The notes beneath the pieces were generated by a model. It made no database searches. It was given only the letters and a program-made list of their open reading frames with translations, and was not told the DNA's origin. A DNA stretch of 64,000 bases from Turritopsis dohrnii (Eukaryota; Cnidaria; Hydrozoa; Anthoathecata; Oceaniidae), in the NCBI GenBank assembly GCA_027922465.2, contig BQMF02000237.1, positions 1 through 64,000 of the forward strand, given 5' to 3'. This document shows positions 34,872 to 47,567 of this stretch, one piece after another. Position numbers and translations under genes: made by a program. Within the stretch, counting starts at the first letter, position 1. The number at the start of each line of letters is the position of its first letter.

Positions 34872-36149
34872 AGAATTGTGAGAATGCAATATAGCGAAAT
34901 TTTCGACTTCCAAGTCGTCTTGTTTAAGTTGAAATGATGAATTTTTTATAAGACAATATGCCCTATTGACTCCCTTTCTAAAAAGTGACTCAATGTCACC
35001 ATTATTCCCAGAAGTAAACCTTAATTGGCGATTGCAATTATTAATAATAACAATTTCCATCATTATATCATTATACATACGTCGAGCATTACCCCCGTTT
35101 TCTGAAAAAAATTCATCGTTTTTTGGTTTGTTTACAAGGGTGTCTTTGAAGAACGATATCTTCAACAGGATTCAATGTTTGAAATATATTTTTATATAAT
35201 TGTGATCAGGAACGATTTGTTTAGCATTCCCAGCTTCCGCAGGAAAAAAGCAGATTTTTTCATCTTCATTTTTCTTCCCCATTTTTTAGAACTTTTAAAA
35301 AAATTGACAATGTAATGTTCCACTAAACCATATCTTTCCAACAAGGGGTCATTTATTAAAATCGCATCATTCTACATTGAGATATTAACCAAAATACGAG
35401 GTGTGTACATCGTTTACAAACGGACTTTAATTATCTTTCTAACAATGCACAGAATAACAACTCGTACTCCTTTGCCCAAAGATTCATGATAATACAATCA
35501 AGAAGATTATCTTCTATATAGAACAAACTACACAATAAATAATTCTTTCTGTGAAAAAAAAAATTAAAAAAACACTCCGATAGTGTAAGCCAAGTTTAAA
35601 AGGAAGTCCTTGAGGCATGAAAAACAGTTTACTGAAAACAAAGACATAAAAAGATGAATTGAAATGATAAATTGTAAACACTGGCATAAGGAACAAGAAC
35701 GCGAACAAATTTTGTATGTTGACAAGAAAATGAGAAACAGATGTAATTACAATTAATTACGGTACAAGTATCTCACTTATTATGAATGACATGGAATTTG
35801 TTGAAGTTATTCTTTCTACGATGATGCAGAACATAATCTCCCAAGAACGACTTTGTTCAAACACCATGTTTTGAATTCCTCATGCTGTGTTTCAGTCGAT
35901 AATTGTTTAACATCGTACTCGGCAAATTATCAAATTCCTTGCAGCATTTAGTTATATTTGCAAAGAGTTCACAGCGTCTTTTTACAATTGCACCAGTAGT
36001 TTAATTTATTCTGCTAGAATGAAGTTCATTATCCTCATCCTTATTTTTTTTATTTCCTGTTTATCTTCTTTTCATGGACATGAGTATTACAGGAATAATA
36101 AACCCTAGAAACTGAATATTGAGATAAATCCTAGCTGCATGCAATGTAG

Positions 36150-37212
36150 AAACTAGCCAGAAGACCCGTCTACTCTTAGCCTGCTTACTCAACGAGCCGC
36201 AGGCGAGTAGCTGGGTACAACGTCTTAGTCAGATTTTGGCTAAAGCGCACTGATTGGTTCATCACTTTTCACATAATTTGATTTGTAATTTTCTGCAATG
36301 GTCTCACTTACCAGGTTCAAAAAATAAGGTTGCTTATAGATTAAACTGTGAAAAGGAAAAACAGGTGTACAAAGAAAAAACAATGATGGCGACTGGGGTT
36401 TGCGATGAGCTATTCTTACAAGCTGTAAAAGTAAGTCTCAAAAATCATATTAAAAATATTATTATCGAAACGAAGCAGTTGGAAGCTATTCAAAGTATAA
36501 GTCAAGAGCGAGACACTTTATGTGTACTCCCCACTTCTTATGGCAAAAGTTTAAGTTAAAATATTTTACCCAGATTACTAGTTGATAATAGAAACCAGGT
36601 AACAATTCCACAAAAACCTTGTTCTAATTTACTACAGATGAATTAAAACCTTCATTTTGAAGTGCTGGGGCTAAGACGTGAAATTGTTATCTTTGTTTGG
36701 TTAACCACAGCGAAAACAACAAATAGGGTAGACGGAGTAATGAAATATATACGCTACACAGCAAGAGGTTACTTCTATGCGAGATAATTTTGAAAGTTTT
36801 TTTTTTTAAGTTTAAAACTATTTGATTTCTTTATTTATATTTATTAATTCGTCAATAGATTCAATACAAAATAACATCATCCTGAGAAACTAAATTGCTT
36901 TTTAAAATTTGTTTTATACTGTAATTCCTTTCACTCAAGCAAAGGGGAGCTCCTTCGTTTATCTTTTTTATCAAGAAACTATTATGCTATAAACTTCAAA
37001 GTTTTTCATTTGTTGATGTTTCAGCCATATTTAATTCATTTAATTATTCGTAATGTTTATGCCGTTGACGTAATAATTATGTATGTTAACCGCCAATTTT
37101 TAAAATTTTGAATTTGAATTTCTTCATACTAATTTTTCAACTGTCAGGGGTTGAACCCAGCTACTTCTCCACTTTGAGAGAATGTAGCTGGGTCTCCTGG
37201 CTATGTAGAAAC
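36150..37212. mobile_element. Element with TAGCCAG(A/G)AGACCC ends
   Basis: 'actagccagaagaccc' at about 36152 and 'gggtctcctggctatgtag' at about 37190 are inverted, and both sides also have 'gtagctgggt'. The enclosed 1 kb contains the RecQ-like exon. Confidence 0.45.
36383..36598 (+). pseudogene. RecQ/DEAD-like helicase first exon, with stop codon
   Basis: Frame MMATGVCDELFLQAVKVSLK leads to a Q-motif-like KQLEAIQSI (the glutamine that contacts adenine in helicases) and then a Walker A equivalent VLPTSYGKSLS, where RecQ helicases usually have PTGYGKS. A TAA (36557-36559) falls where the conserved aromatic residue after KSL would be; the frame then continues NILPRLLVDN to a GTAACA donor at 36599. 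No downstream helicase exon was found in the next kilobases. It is a fragment, probably carried by the surrounding terminally repeated element. Confidence 0.5.
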
Positions 37213-40200
37213 AGGAACTGGAATCAAACATTTTGGTTTTTCTGTGTGGCGTTTTTACTTCATTCACATTAATACGTCACAAGTAAAAGGTTTTATTACG
37301 AGCCGTGTTGGCTTTTGTAACGTAATGGCGACGATCGTTCATGAAATTATCGATTTTTAGGGGGCGATTTTGGACCAAAAAAGACCGCTAGTGCAAATAT
37401 TTTAATGCAGAATTATTTCTATAATATGAATGAATGTATTTAGTTAGAAAAAAACATAAACCAGATTTTTTCGCTTAAAAATTACCCAAATCTGGGCTCG
37501 AATGTGTTTACAACGTCTGCTTTGAAAAAGAAGCATCTCTTGTTTTGAGAGTAACAGCTTGAATAATAACATATTAATTGCCATAAAACACATTTTAAGC
37601 CTTATCCATAACATAAAAGTACACTAAATTGACCTCCGCAGATACATACAAATTATCTGACCTTCAAATAAAGATAAATTAATTTTGCAAACACACACTT
37701 TTTGGTAACATCATCTGTCCATCATTAATATCGATATCCACTCTCTCCTACATGGACTCTTATATTTTCATGCTTTGCCAATATCGCATCTGACTTGACA
37801 ACAAATAACTTTCCTTCATTAAGCTTATTGTTCTAAGCTGGGATGATCAACACCACGCATTATTTGCTTGCAGAAGTGTTCCACAATTGGATCTTGGTTC
37901 ATGTTATCGGACATAAAGTATTCAGACATAACAACCTAGTGAAGCAAAGTGATTTCCAACACACAGTAGATATTCATACCGAGTTTTCATTTGTTTTGAA
38001 AAAGAGAATTTTTACTATTTTATTATAGGGGTCCTGGCAGTGGAGACTACTATCACGTGACATAGAAGAAGTTACTCATGTGATTAAAAAAATGGTAAAA
38101 GATATAGCCAAAAAAAAAATGGTGTAAATAAATACCCTACATTTTCATGTTTTGTCTTGCCTTGAAAGTTATCAGGTGATAAGGAAATTCCTCGTTTCAT
38201 TGATAAAACATCAACAGACTTTGCTCTCATTCAGGCAATAAATGGCTGTTTATTATTTTTATAAGGCAGGATGCAATTTAAATCTTGTTTGAAAACCTCA
38301 AAGCATCTGAGACAACTGATCTGGAATTATTAAGAAGCCTTTTGCGACATATCATTTTGATTGCTTCATGCCGCTTCGCCGCCATTTTCGACAACACACA
38401 TAGATTCGTCTTTGTTTTCTTGAATCAAAGAAAATTGAATGGACATTTGTGCTTTTGAAATCTTGCGCTGCCCCAGCTTTGCTTTTACATATCCCTGTTA
38501 TAACATAAAATCTGAAGATCCCTATAGATAAAAGATATGTTCCTCTAAAATTTAATACAAAAATATTTTCGTATATAATTACATATATCTTTGGTGTTGA
38601 TAATCTACTGGTACGAGTATGGAAAGGCAGTTTTCGACCTTGCATTATACTAACCTGAATTTAAAATACAAAACAGTTGCCTAGAGTTATTTCGTAATGT
38701 CAATATTTATAGCATTTTTTTAGAAAAAAGACATATTTTAGAATTTGGCGCCAATTTGTTTCTTTTAATTTCTAACGCCCGTTCAAATTAAGGATGTGTA
38801 ACTTTGTGAAACCTACCTGATCTTTAAGAAATAGGAAAATAATTTCAACGGCTTTGAGGAAAAAGTTCCAAAGTGCTTCTTCCGGACAAGATATTCTTTT
38901 TTGCGATCAACGTTGATTGGAAAATTCTTCAAGAGAGCTCTACAACCTATGAAGTTATTTAATATTTTGATATGATCTCCTCCTTATGATAAAAAAACTA
39001 ATTTTTATTTTACAGACTATAAAAATTTTTGATTGGTAGATGTTTTATCGATTATTGATCTGTTTATCACATGCCTCAAAATATGTATGTCAGTTGTCAG
39101 AAATATCTGGTGACTTCATTTTTAACAAAGTAGAGGAGATTTTTTGTTTTTTGACATGATATATTAAGTCTTTATTATTTTTGCTTTTTCCTATAAAACA
39201 TATTAAACAAATGACACTCGATCTTCTTCACGGAGCCTGTGTTATCATGCCTTGCCAATGATTCATGTAAATATTATTTATGATAACATGCGTTTCAAAT
39301 TACAAAAGCAATTTTGGTTTTTCTTTAATTAGCTACAAATATGATTGTTCAGCCAATTGTATGTCCAGTTTTTCATTAAGTCGATCTCAAGGTGTTGATA
39401 TTAATGCAATTAGTTTCTGAAAGCGGTCGTTCTACACTAAAACGTTATCCCCGCTTAATAACAGTAGAATCACACATCAAACGATGGTTTTCTACACATA
39501 ATAGTATAAGTTCACTCATAAACGGTTAGTCCAAACAGTAGTGATCATGCTGATGATAAACATCTCTCCGTGCAGAATCCGGTCAGTGCCTTTGGTCATG
39601 AATGTGTAAGGGCTATATTCATTTAAAGATCATTTTTCGAGATTGTATTGCAGATACAAGATGAGTCCTAGCTTCTCAAAGGAATTACGTAAGTAAGAGC
39701 AGAAAAGTAGTAATGGAGGAGGCTGTTGCAAGGGTGCAACCACAAACGCTTGAAAAAGTTCAATTCGCATGTGTATAAAAAAAAGCATTCCAAACAACGG
39801 AAGCAGTTTGTTTATTTTGTATTCTTGGATATCTTTTGGAATATGGACTAGATTTATACAAGAATCGATAAAATTATTTCAGCTGCCATATTGATTATTA
39901 ATGCAAGCTTTCAGGTGAATGAAAATAATCAACAAGCGGCAATCGAGACGGGCTCGCATTTCATCACTCGACTGAGAATCTGTAGTACGATTTCAGCGTA
40001 CAGTTGCCGTATGATGCACACAGTACCAACATCTTTAGATAAGGAAATATCTAAGTATCATTATAAACAGTTAATAGTATTATATTGAATATGATATATT
40101 TCAAAACGTTTTGGCACGTCACCTTCCTTTTGTTTATTATGGGTTGACAATGATTCACGTAAATGTTAGCTGCAATAAAAGATGGTAGAAGCACCTTTAT

Positions 40201-41072
40201 CTTTCCTTTTCAGGTTTAATACGGATACTCAGTGTTAGATTACAAATAACGGCTTTCATGTTAACATATTCTATCGTTCCATGCAACTTCAGAATTTACT
40301 GCGCTGAGCAGAAGAAGTTCAAAGGCGGCCCTTTTGAAAAGGTCTTTTAATAAAATGAAACAAGATGCCCTTACGGGCAGAAAGACTTCTGCAAAATCAG
40401 CTGAAATATGAAAATATGAAAAATGAAATACTATAATAGCATTCATGGAACTTGAATGATTTTGAATCATTGAATGGTTGAATAATTTCTACAATACATT
40501 ACATTCCTAATTATGTGCTTCTCAGGACATTTTGAAGGCATGATTGACACAATGCGAAACTTTATTACAATGTATATATACTGCCAATAAACTGAACGAC
40601 ATGTTTGTTGATACAAAATGATGTAAATGATATATGGAGCCTTTCAGATATCTTAATGAGTATGCTCGTAACTCATTAACTCAAAATATTTTTCCAAGAA
40701 CATATAAATTTTGATTGCAAAAATACATTCATATCGACTAAAATCAACATAAATATATAGATAACTCAAATCAGAAATTTCTGTTTTAGTATGATTAACA
40801 ATATGGCATGCACTTACATTCTTCGTGTAAGTTGAAATTCATGATCAGTTTAAAAAAATCTTTAGGAAATTTAAGAAAAGTTGGATGATTTTTACAACAT
40901 AACATTACATTTCTGATTACATATGCACTCAGAGGCATGGCAAAACTGTACTTGACACTATGCGAAACACCTTTTATATTGGTATTGTGATTAGGAAAGC
41001 CATTTGTAATGAAGGACATCAATATATAACTTAAAAACAGATCAGCAGAAAAACAGCACAAAACAGATTTGT
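37213..41072. other. Gene-free stretch, left copy of a segmental duplication
   Basis: About 38.49-40.25 kb is collinear with 57.10-58.45 plus 61.35-61.47 kb. 38.23-38.47 kb also matches 50.04-50.29 kb in the same orientation ('aaagcatctgagacaa', then 'ttgacaacacacatag'). A 'gatgcccttacgggcagaa' segment at 40365 recurs near 56400 in reverse orientation. No gene recognised. Confidence 0.45.
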
Positions 41073-41363
41073 GCAGCGATGGTGTAGTGGTTAGTACCTT
41101 TGAGTGCGACCGCTGCGACCCGTGTTCGAGTCCAGTCATGTCGTATCTCAATACACCACTCCGATGCGCTTTAAAAGCAGCGTGTCAGCCCATTCGGAGC
41201 CATCGACTGACTGCACACTGGCCTTCGGGCAAGTTAGAGAAATGCTATACGTATCTCTGGCGGTAAGTCAACTAATAGTTGCAAGTCGGCGGGCGGAAGA
41301 ACCAACCATTACGGATGGAAGCCCAAGGACTAAAAACTCTCGTTACTTACTTACTTACTTACT
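41073..41363 (+). mobile_element. tRNA-derived SINE, copy 3
   Basis: Full-length copy with box A, box B (GTTCGAGTCC at 41124-41133) and a (TTAC)n tail. It is almost identical to the 17360 copy (two differences noticed in the body). Confidence 0.9.
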
Positions 41364-41399
41364 ATCAAACATTAAAACATTAAAATATAAATAATATTA

Positions 41400-41860
41400 A
41401 TAGACACACATTTTTGATGTTGGAGCTGAGGAGGACTATAAGCTGAGCTTCAGTATCCACAGCTTAAAAAGAATAACAGTCCATACATGAAACAAACGAA
41501 GATGTTTTGTGTTTTCACTAAAAACAAACAAGTATCTACCTTTTTGACTCTTCTGTTGACAAAACGTTGAAATCTTCTTTAGAAAAGAATGATCACAGTT
41601 CAAGATGATTCGAAGCTTCTTTTATAGATTTTTTTTCATCTTAGAATATGTATTATGCTCTTAAAAATCCATTTAATATTGACCAAAGAAACTTGTAAAT
41701 CTAAAAGGTTTTCTTCGCTCAATGACATGCGTTGCACGGCGCTTTGGTTTCATGTAAACGCACGCATGAATTTTCAAAAAACCGCTAGGTTTGGACAGCA
41801 GAAAAAGAAAAACAAAGGCGGTTTTAATAGATTTCTTGCTTTCGCAGAAATCTAACAAGC
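41400..41860 (+). repeat. Copy of an inverted duplicate at 52.10-52.58 kb
   Basis: This segment matches the reverse complement of 52.10-52.58 kb: 'aaaccgctaggtttggacag' and 'tttctgcgaaagcaagaaat' occur in opposite orientations, and 'tgttggagctgagga' is also shared. The 52-kb copy is the upstream flank of the second intronless gene. Confidence 0.6.
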
Positions 41861-43121
41861 TTGTTAAAAGAGATTTTATTCCCGAAACAGTTAACAGCTA
41901 CAACATATGGAGTCTCTTCCAAAATAGTTTACAACAAAAGTAGAAAGGTGCTTAAAGATTGATTAAAGATAATTAAATATAAAATGTTTCTTCACTGTTT
42001 TCGCCTCACGGCAGGTCATTTGCTCGTCATGCAAAATCATCATTTTTCTACACTAATGAAATCGACGGTCGCTTAAAAGGTTTGACATTCAGATAGGAAG
42101 TATGTATGCCTCAAAATATGGCGATCATGGTTAAAGAAAGTTTTATCTCTGCGTTTGACTACCATCGCAAAATGCTGAAGCATTCATCTCAGAAATTTTA
42201 CGTCAACACATGGTGGACTAAAGCTGGTGGACTGCACACGCATGGAAAAATTGCATCGTGGAGCCTTAGCTTAAGTATTCAGGGAAAAACGATCGCGGCT
42301 AAATAATTCACTTACTCTCCAGAATCTTGAGACATGCTTTTTGACTAATCAACCGAACAAGTTCCAAAAAGAAAACCTGAATTCGGAGTACAAGAAAAGC
42401 AACCTAAGCAACACAAACATTCAAAATACATAAACGATAACGACGATAAAGACCAAAGAAGATGAACTTTAAAATACGACTATGGATGGATAAAGATTCT
42501 ATGATACGACGAAACGAATACTCCTAATGACGACACACAAAATAAAGTCGTTGTAGAGCTTCGGTGGTTCGAAGGTTATCTTTTTCCCCTAGCGAGAGTT
42601 TTGCGCATCGGCGTATCTTTTCGCCGAGAACGATAATGAAATCAAGCTCAGCGGAAAATGTAGACGTCGTCACACGGGCATTTTTGCTTAAAACGTTATT
42701 TTCGTGATGAGAAAAACACGAGCACAAATAACTTTTCGAAATTTCAATAATACAATGCGATTTTTATACCGTTGGAAAGAGGAGTTTTTGAGCTTTCCAA
42801 AAATATAAGTTGTTATTTAAAAGACTTTTATTTTAAAGAATGTTAAGTATTTTTTGTTTCGACACGGTTGTTAATTTTGTAATGATCAATAAAACAGACT
42901 TTTAACGAGCAATTAACCTTTTGTTTCGCTGAAACAACCGCTGTTGGTGGTGTTGTGCTAATTTTGTCACGAAATTTTTGAAAAGACACAAACGTTTTTT
43001 CATTGTGTAAACTTACGTTTTTAAAATTTTTTATTATGATCTAATAATTTCATATTCCCAAGCATTGCCAACATCTTTATAAGCGAGAAAACAAACTTTT
43101 TATGAAATTCATTCAATCGTG
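41861..43121. other. Non-coding stretch
   Basis: Only short ORFs without recognisable features. Confidence 0.35.
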
Positions 43122-43259
43122 CAGTTAACAGTGCAGCAGCGAACTTTCGTTGTAAGAAAGTTTCATGAGACAAAACGTTATGTAGCTGTTATTCAGGCTT
43201 TTAGACAACAGTTTCTGGGTAGAAATCCACCGTCAAAAAGCACGATTCAAAGTTTTTAA
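43122..43259 (+). pseudogene. DUF4817-type helix-turn-helix fragment of a transposase
   Basis: The frame reads QLTVQQRTFVVRKFHETKRY, then VAVIQAFRQQFLGRNPPSKS and TIQSF before TAA. The pattern QR.FVV..F..TK....V..AF...F.....PPSK.TI is that of DUF4817, the N-terminal DNA-binding domain found with mariner- or MULE-type transposases in animals. No catalytic part follows, so this is a fragment. Confidence 0.6.
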
Positions 43260-43780
43260 ATCTTTTTTAAAAGAGTTTTAGAAATGAAACTTTCATGTTT
43301 CAAGCTTGTAAAAACGTAAATTTTTCTTGTATAAACGCAGCTTTATTACAATATTTTAGCTTTTTATGATTTCCCATGCTACTCGAGTCATTAACACCTA
43401 TTCAAGCAAGCGTTAATTGATCATTATTGATTTAATGTTATGGTTTCATGGTAAAATCGATTATATTTCCCGAAAATTTGTTTTTTTTATAAAAAAAAGG
43501 TCATATATTTAGAAAGAGCATAACATTTTTTTTCTGTTAATTGCCCCCGCAGCGAGCGTAAGCGAGCGAGGAGGCATAGTAGTTTCACGAGATAGGCGAA
43601 TGTCAGTTTCCGATTTTGTTCATCATCATCATCATCTTCCAACTTTCGTGTTGACGTCACACGGTGGAATAAGATTATTAGCTGACTTTGCGTTTTTCCC
43701 GTTTCAAAGCATGGTACTGTAAGTGGGAGACAGAATGTTTTTTCGTATCTCTTTCCTAATTCATTATTATGATATATTAT

Positions 43781-44839
43781 TACGGAAGCCCATTAGTGCC
43801 ATATTTTCCGTTTGAGTTTTCAATTCTAGAGAACGTAGTTTTTCTCACTTTTCACTTCACTTACTCTTCGTAAGTCTAGAGAACACCCTTATTCTCACTT
43901 TTCACTTTACTTACTTACAGTAAGTCTAGAGAACGCAGTTATTCCCACTATTCACTTTACTTACGGTAAGTCTAGAGAATGCAGTTATTCCCACTTTTCA
44001 CTTTACTTACGGTAAGTCTAGAGAACGCACTTATTCTCACTTTTCACTTTACTTACGCAATAAAGTGGTTTACGCTTATGACCTGTTAGATTTTCTTCAT
44101 TATCGTTAGGGTAGGGTCAGGAATAGGTCATAATAGAATTACTATTAAAATTTGTTGGAGTTATAGAGAGTTTTCTAATTACAGTGATTCAGATGATGCC
44201 AGGACAATTTCCCCCGGGAAATTCGGGAAATTTGGTGAAGCGACTTGTTTATAAACAACACCCTAGGCAAATCTTTAAAAAACTTAAACGACTTTCCTCA
44301 GTCCAAGTTTTGATTTAAGCAACATATCGTAGATGAACTCTTCATTGTGATGGACGAAGGATCAAAATGATGACAATGATTTTATAAATTTCGATGTACC
44401 ATATGCGGTTTATAGTCAACCTATATTGTTTTTTTGCCTGAGTTCGGTTTTCTTTGTTATTGTTAGGGTTAGGGTTAGATCATTAGCGTAAACCACGGGG
44501 TGTGAAAATATTCTAAGGGGTCATTGTACCCTACTACAATGCACCGGAGATTAGAAAAACTGCGTAACTAAAGTGAAAAGTGAGAATAAGTGCGTTCTCT
44601 AGACTTACCGTAAGTAAAGTGAAAAGTGGGAATAACTGCATTCTCTAGACTTACCGTAAGTAAAGTGAAAAGTGGGAATAACTGTGTTCTCTAGACTTAC
44701 TGTAAGTAAGTAAAGTGAAAAGTGAGAATACGGGTGTTCTCTAGACTTACGAAGAGTAAGTGAAGTGAAAAGTGAGAAAAACTACGTTCTCTAGAATTGA
44801 AAACTCAAACGGAAAATATGGCACTAATGGGCTTCCGTA
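43781..44839. mobile_element. Foldback element whose arms contain tandem repeats
   Basis: Starts TACGGAAGCCCATTAGTGCC and ends with its complement GGCACTAATGGGCTTCCGTA, with TATTAT on both sides as a possible target duplication. Each arm (about 43781-44055 and 44565-44839) contains five 46-48-bp repeats of 'tctagagaacgcagttattc' plus 'ccacttttcactttactta', in mirror order. The loop of about 500 bp has no ORF; it includes two and a half TTAGGG copies at 44463-44478. Confidence 0.85.
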
Positions 44840-47264
44840 TATTATGTTATTTAAAAAGTTCGTATGCTAAAATTAATTAAACATTTTTTATACTTTTGCG
44901 TTTTTTTAGTAAAGTGAACAACAAGGATTTTGAAGCACAACATGAAATCTGAAATTTTTCCAAGCACACATTTTATGTTTGTATATGTTGTTTAGCTCTA
45001 AATCTTTCGTTCAATAAATTTTATTCACTGATTTTTGGTGGATCTTGCCATTTCAATTGGGTTTCTGTGTATGCAAGAAAGCCAAATTCTTGTTTTCTTC
45101 TTCTTTAACACTGTCCTCCACTCATGATCAATAAAACCTTTTTATATCTTTTTCTTGCTATTTTATGTAAACGTTGGCTATTTTTTGTTTTGAACTAAAG
45201 TTTGAAACGCAGATTTCTATAATAATATTAATATTTTTTTTGAAACAGTGTTTTTTTTTTCTTTTGGCTCTTACATAATTTCTTTAACAAATTTTACTTT
45301 CATTATAAAATACGTATCCATGTTTCAGTTCACACATTTCTTTTGTTTGTAGCAAATACTTTCTGATATTACTTGTTAAGCCTTATTTACACTTTTTGAA
45401 AGGTATATCAGCATCAGTGTGACATAGGCCTAAGAGATAAAAAGTAGCAAAGTTTTGTTTGTTTTTGTTTCCGTTGTATAGGCTTGCAATGTATAGCTTG
45501 CTGTGTGTATAAATTGGAATGCTTGAGCGCGGGGGCATTTTTAGCTAAAGCTACATGCTAGTATAAAAATTGAAAAAAAACAAGCACAGAAAACAAAAGA
45601 TATGCTTATTGAAAGTTAGGTGCCCACTTTCTGGTGGACACACTGTACATAAGCATGTTAGTGTCACTCGATTTATACTGTTTAATGACTAAAGAATGAA
45701 ATTTGAAAATTTTTGGCAGGTCGCAATTTGATCGCAAAAGGATCTCAATTGCGACGTTCCGTTTTCAGACGTCCCTGCGACGTCGCAAAATGATCTGAAA
45801 AGCAAACGATCATTTTACGATTAAAATGAGACGTCTCAAAGACGTCTTGTTCCCTCTGGGTTGACTCACACCTGCCATGCATATACAATGACAACATCTT
45901 AATGTTTCCAAAAATAATCTTTAATTTTTAAGGTGGAATAAATTGATTGAAATGGTCTGCATGTTCCCTTTATGATGGAAAATTTGCTACCAGAAAGGTA
46001 ATGGCAAAATAAAGGATCAAGCCATCTATTTTAGAAGTAAGTGCATGTTTTTGAAACCTTATAGTCAGATCAGATTTCCCGTTATTTTTATCAACACACG
46101 TAGGTCCGTCTTTGTTTTCTTAAAATAAGGGAAATAGAATGAAGATTTTTGCTTGTCAAATCTCAGTTACGCGTTAACATATCCCTGGTTTCACAAGTAA
46201 TCAAAATTTTCTCAGTAACCAGAGACATGTAAAAAAAGAAAGATAAACAACTCACTGTTTGTCGTAAAAGCTATCCGTGCCCCTTTTTTCTGGTGTGAGT
46301 ACCGTTTCACGAGAATATTTTAAATATATAATTAATTTTAATTGTTAAAATTAAAATTATGCAAATATTCATTGCATAATTTGAATAATATTTCCTAGTT
46401 TCGCATATTCTTATATTTCATAAAGCCTTTGTTCAGTGCATATGACAAACTACAGACGAGTACATCAATTATGACGAATAATACAGCTGATTTACATCAA
46501 AATCTTATGTATTTTAATGTTTTGATTGGTAAACGATTCTTATTTCTTCCTTAATATAAAAACCTCAAACATTTTTGCAAGACTTACTTTTGTGAATTTT
46601 CTGTACTAATCGGAAAAGTCATAATTATAAAACTAAGGAGGGAAAAAGAAGTTTGCATATGTGATTGTACAACATCAGTACAAAGTCACGTGATTAAACA
46701 AGAATCTCTTGCCTTTTCAATATACGGGATAGCGGCAAAGAAGTTCCTGGCGAACACTACCGAATTAACGAATTCTTTTGGCTGAAAATATTACAACGAC
46801 CGCAGGATTTTCGAGCAAAAAGAAGAAATTATCCGAGTTACTGCTGAGGAAGATAAGAATTGGAGTCTAAAAATTTAATTTTCAAAATAATATTATTTTA
46901 GCAATCATTTCAATTTACAAAGCACTGGTATGGTAACATTACGTATTTACAATGAGGAAGGCTAACAACAAAAATTTCTTAAGATAATCAACAAGTGAAC
47001 AAGATAAACTTTCATGCTCTTTTGACTGATAAAACAACAGAACAGTGATGAATTATGGCGGTCTTTTTTAGAAGAATATAGTTTTTAAGAACTTTAATTG
47101 TAGGCTCACACACATGTGCTAAAATTTAAGATCACATTAAGAGATATGAGCATGAGCATCTACAATAATTTTTGGGAGGAAAGCATGATAGTTTTTTATG
47201 ACACGATTTTTGAATATTATCAACAATAGAACTAGCTACAAAAATCACAAATACATACAAATGC
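44840..47264. other. Gene-free stretch
   Basis: 46.05-46.70 kb is a diverged direct repeat of 50.2-50.6 kb ('taatgttttgattg', 'ataaaaacctcaaa', 'gtgattgta'). 45.70-45.86 kb contains several GACGTC and GATC-rich palindromes. No gene recognised. Confidence 0.4.
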
Positions 47265-47567
47265 ATACCGTATTTCCTTTAATTAACTCCGCCCTCTGAT
47301 AAACGCTGCCCTCTATTAAACGCCGCACTTATAGCCAAACGTTTGTAGTAAATGCCACCCTCTAATAAACGCCTCCCTCTATTAAACGCCGCATTTTGTA
47401 ACCTTTTTAAGGATAAGGAAACATTATTGTTTAAGTTTGCTTCTGTCCAATTTTCCATTTTGTAATAAACGCCGCCCTCTAATGAACGCCTCCCTCTATT
47501 AAACGCCGCATCCAAAACCTTGAATTCGCAATAAACGCCGCGGCGTTTATTAGAGGAAATACGGTAG
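47265..47567. mobile_element. MITE with TACCGTATTTCC ends and AAACGCC repeats
   Basis: Starts TACCGTATTTCC and ends GGAAATACGGTA, with TA at both ends as in Tc1/mariner-type targets. The interior is a series of 'ccctctattaaacgccgc' variants. This type of end is shared by MITEs of many marine invertebrates. The minus ORF across it (47279-47515) is an artefact of the repeats. Confidence 0.75.

Larger units (their letters stand above)
33074..35395. mobile_element. 2.3-kb foldback element with ~340-bp arms
   Basis: Arms 33074-33412 and about 35050-35395 are reverse complements with moderate divergence (outer ends ATTTTGGTTAA / TTAACCAAAAT; inner parts share 'tatataaaaatatatttcaaa'). The arms resemble those at 1.9-2.9 kb in motif order. 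The loop holds a 128-bp tandem duplication and another nested MITE. No transposase seen. Confidence 0.7.

Noticed and set aside
35785..36000. Minus-strand frame RRCELFANITKCCKEFDNLP with one stop
   Set aside because: Looks faintly protein-like, but no splice sites, start or family could be assigned.
41069..41394. ORFs across the SINE (shared peptide with 17529-17726)
   Set aside because: They read the SINE body, and the same peptide appears at each copy for that reason.
44463..44478. TTAGGG repeats, possible interstitial telomere
   Set aside because: Only about two and a half units; too short, and placed in the loop of a foldback element.
47279..47515. Repetitive AFNRGRRSLEGGV ORF
   Set aside because: It is a translation of AAACGCC repeats inside a MITE.
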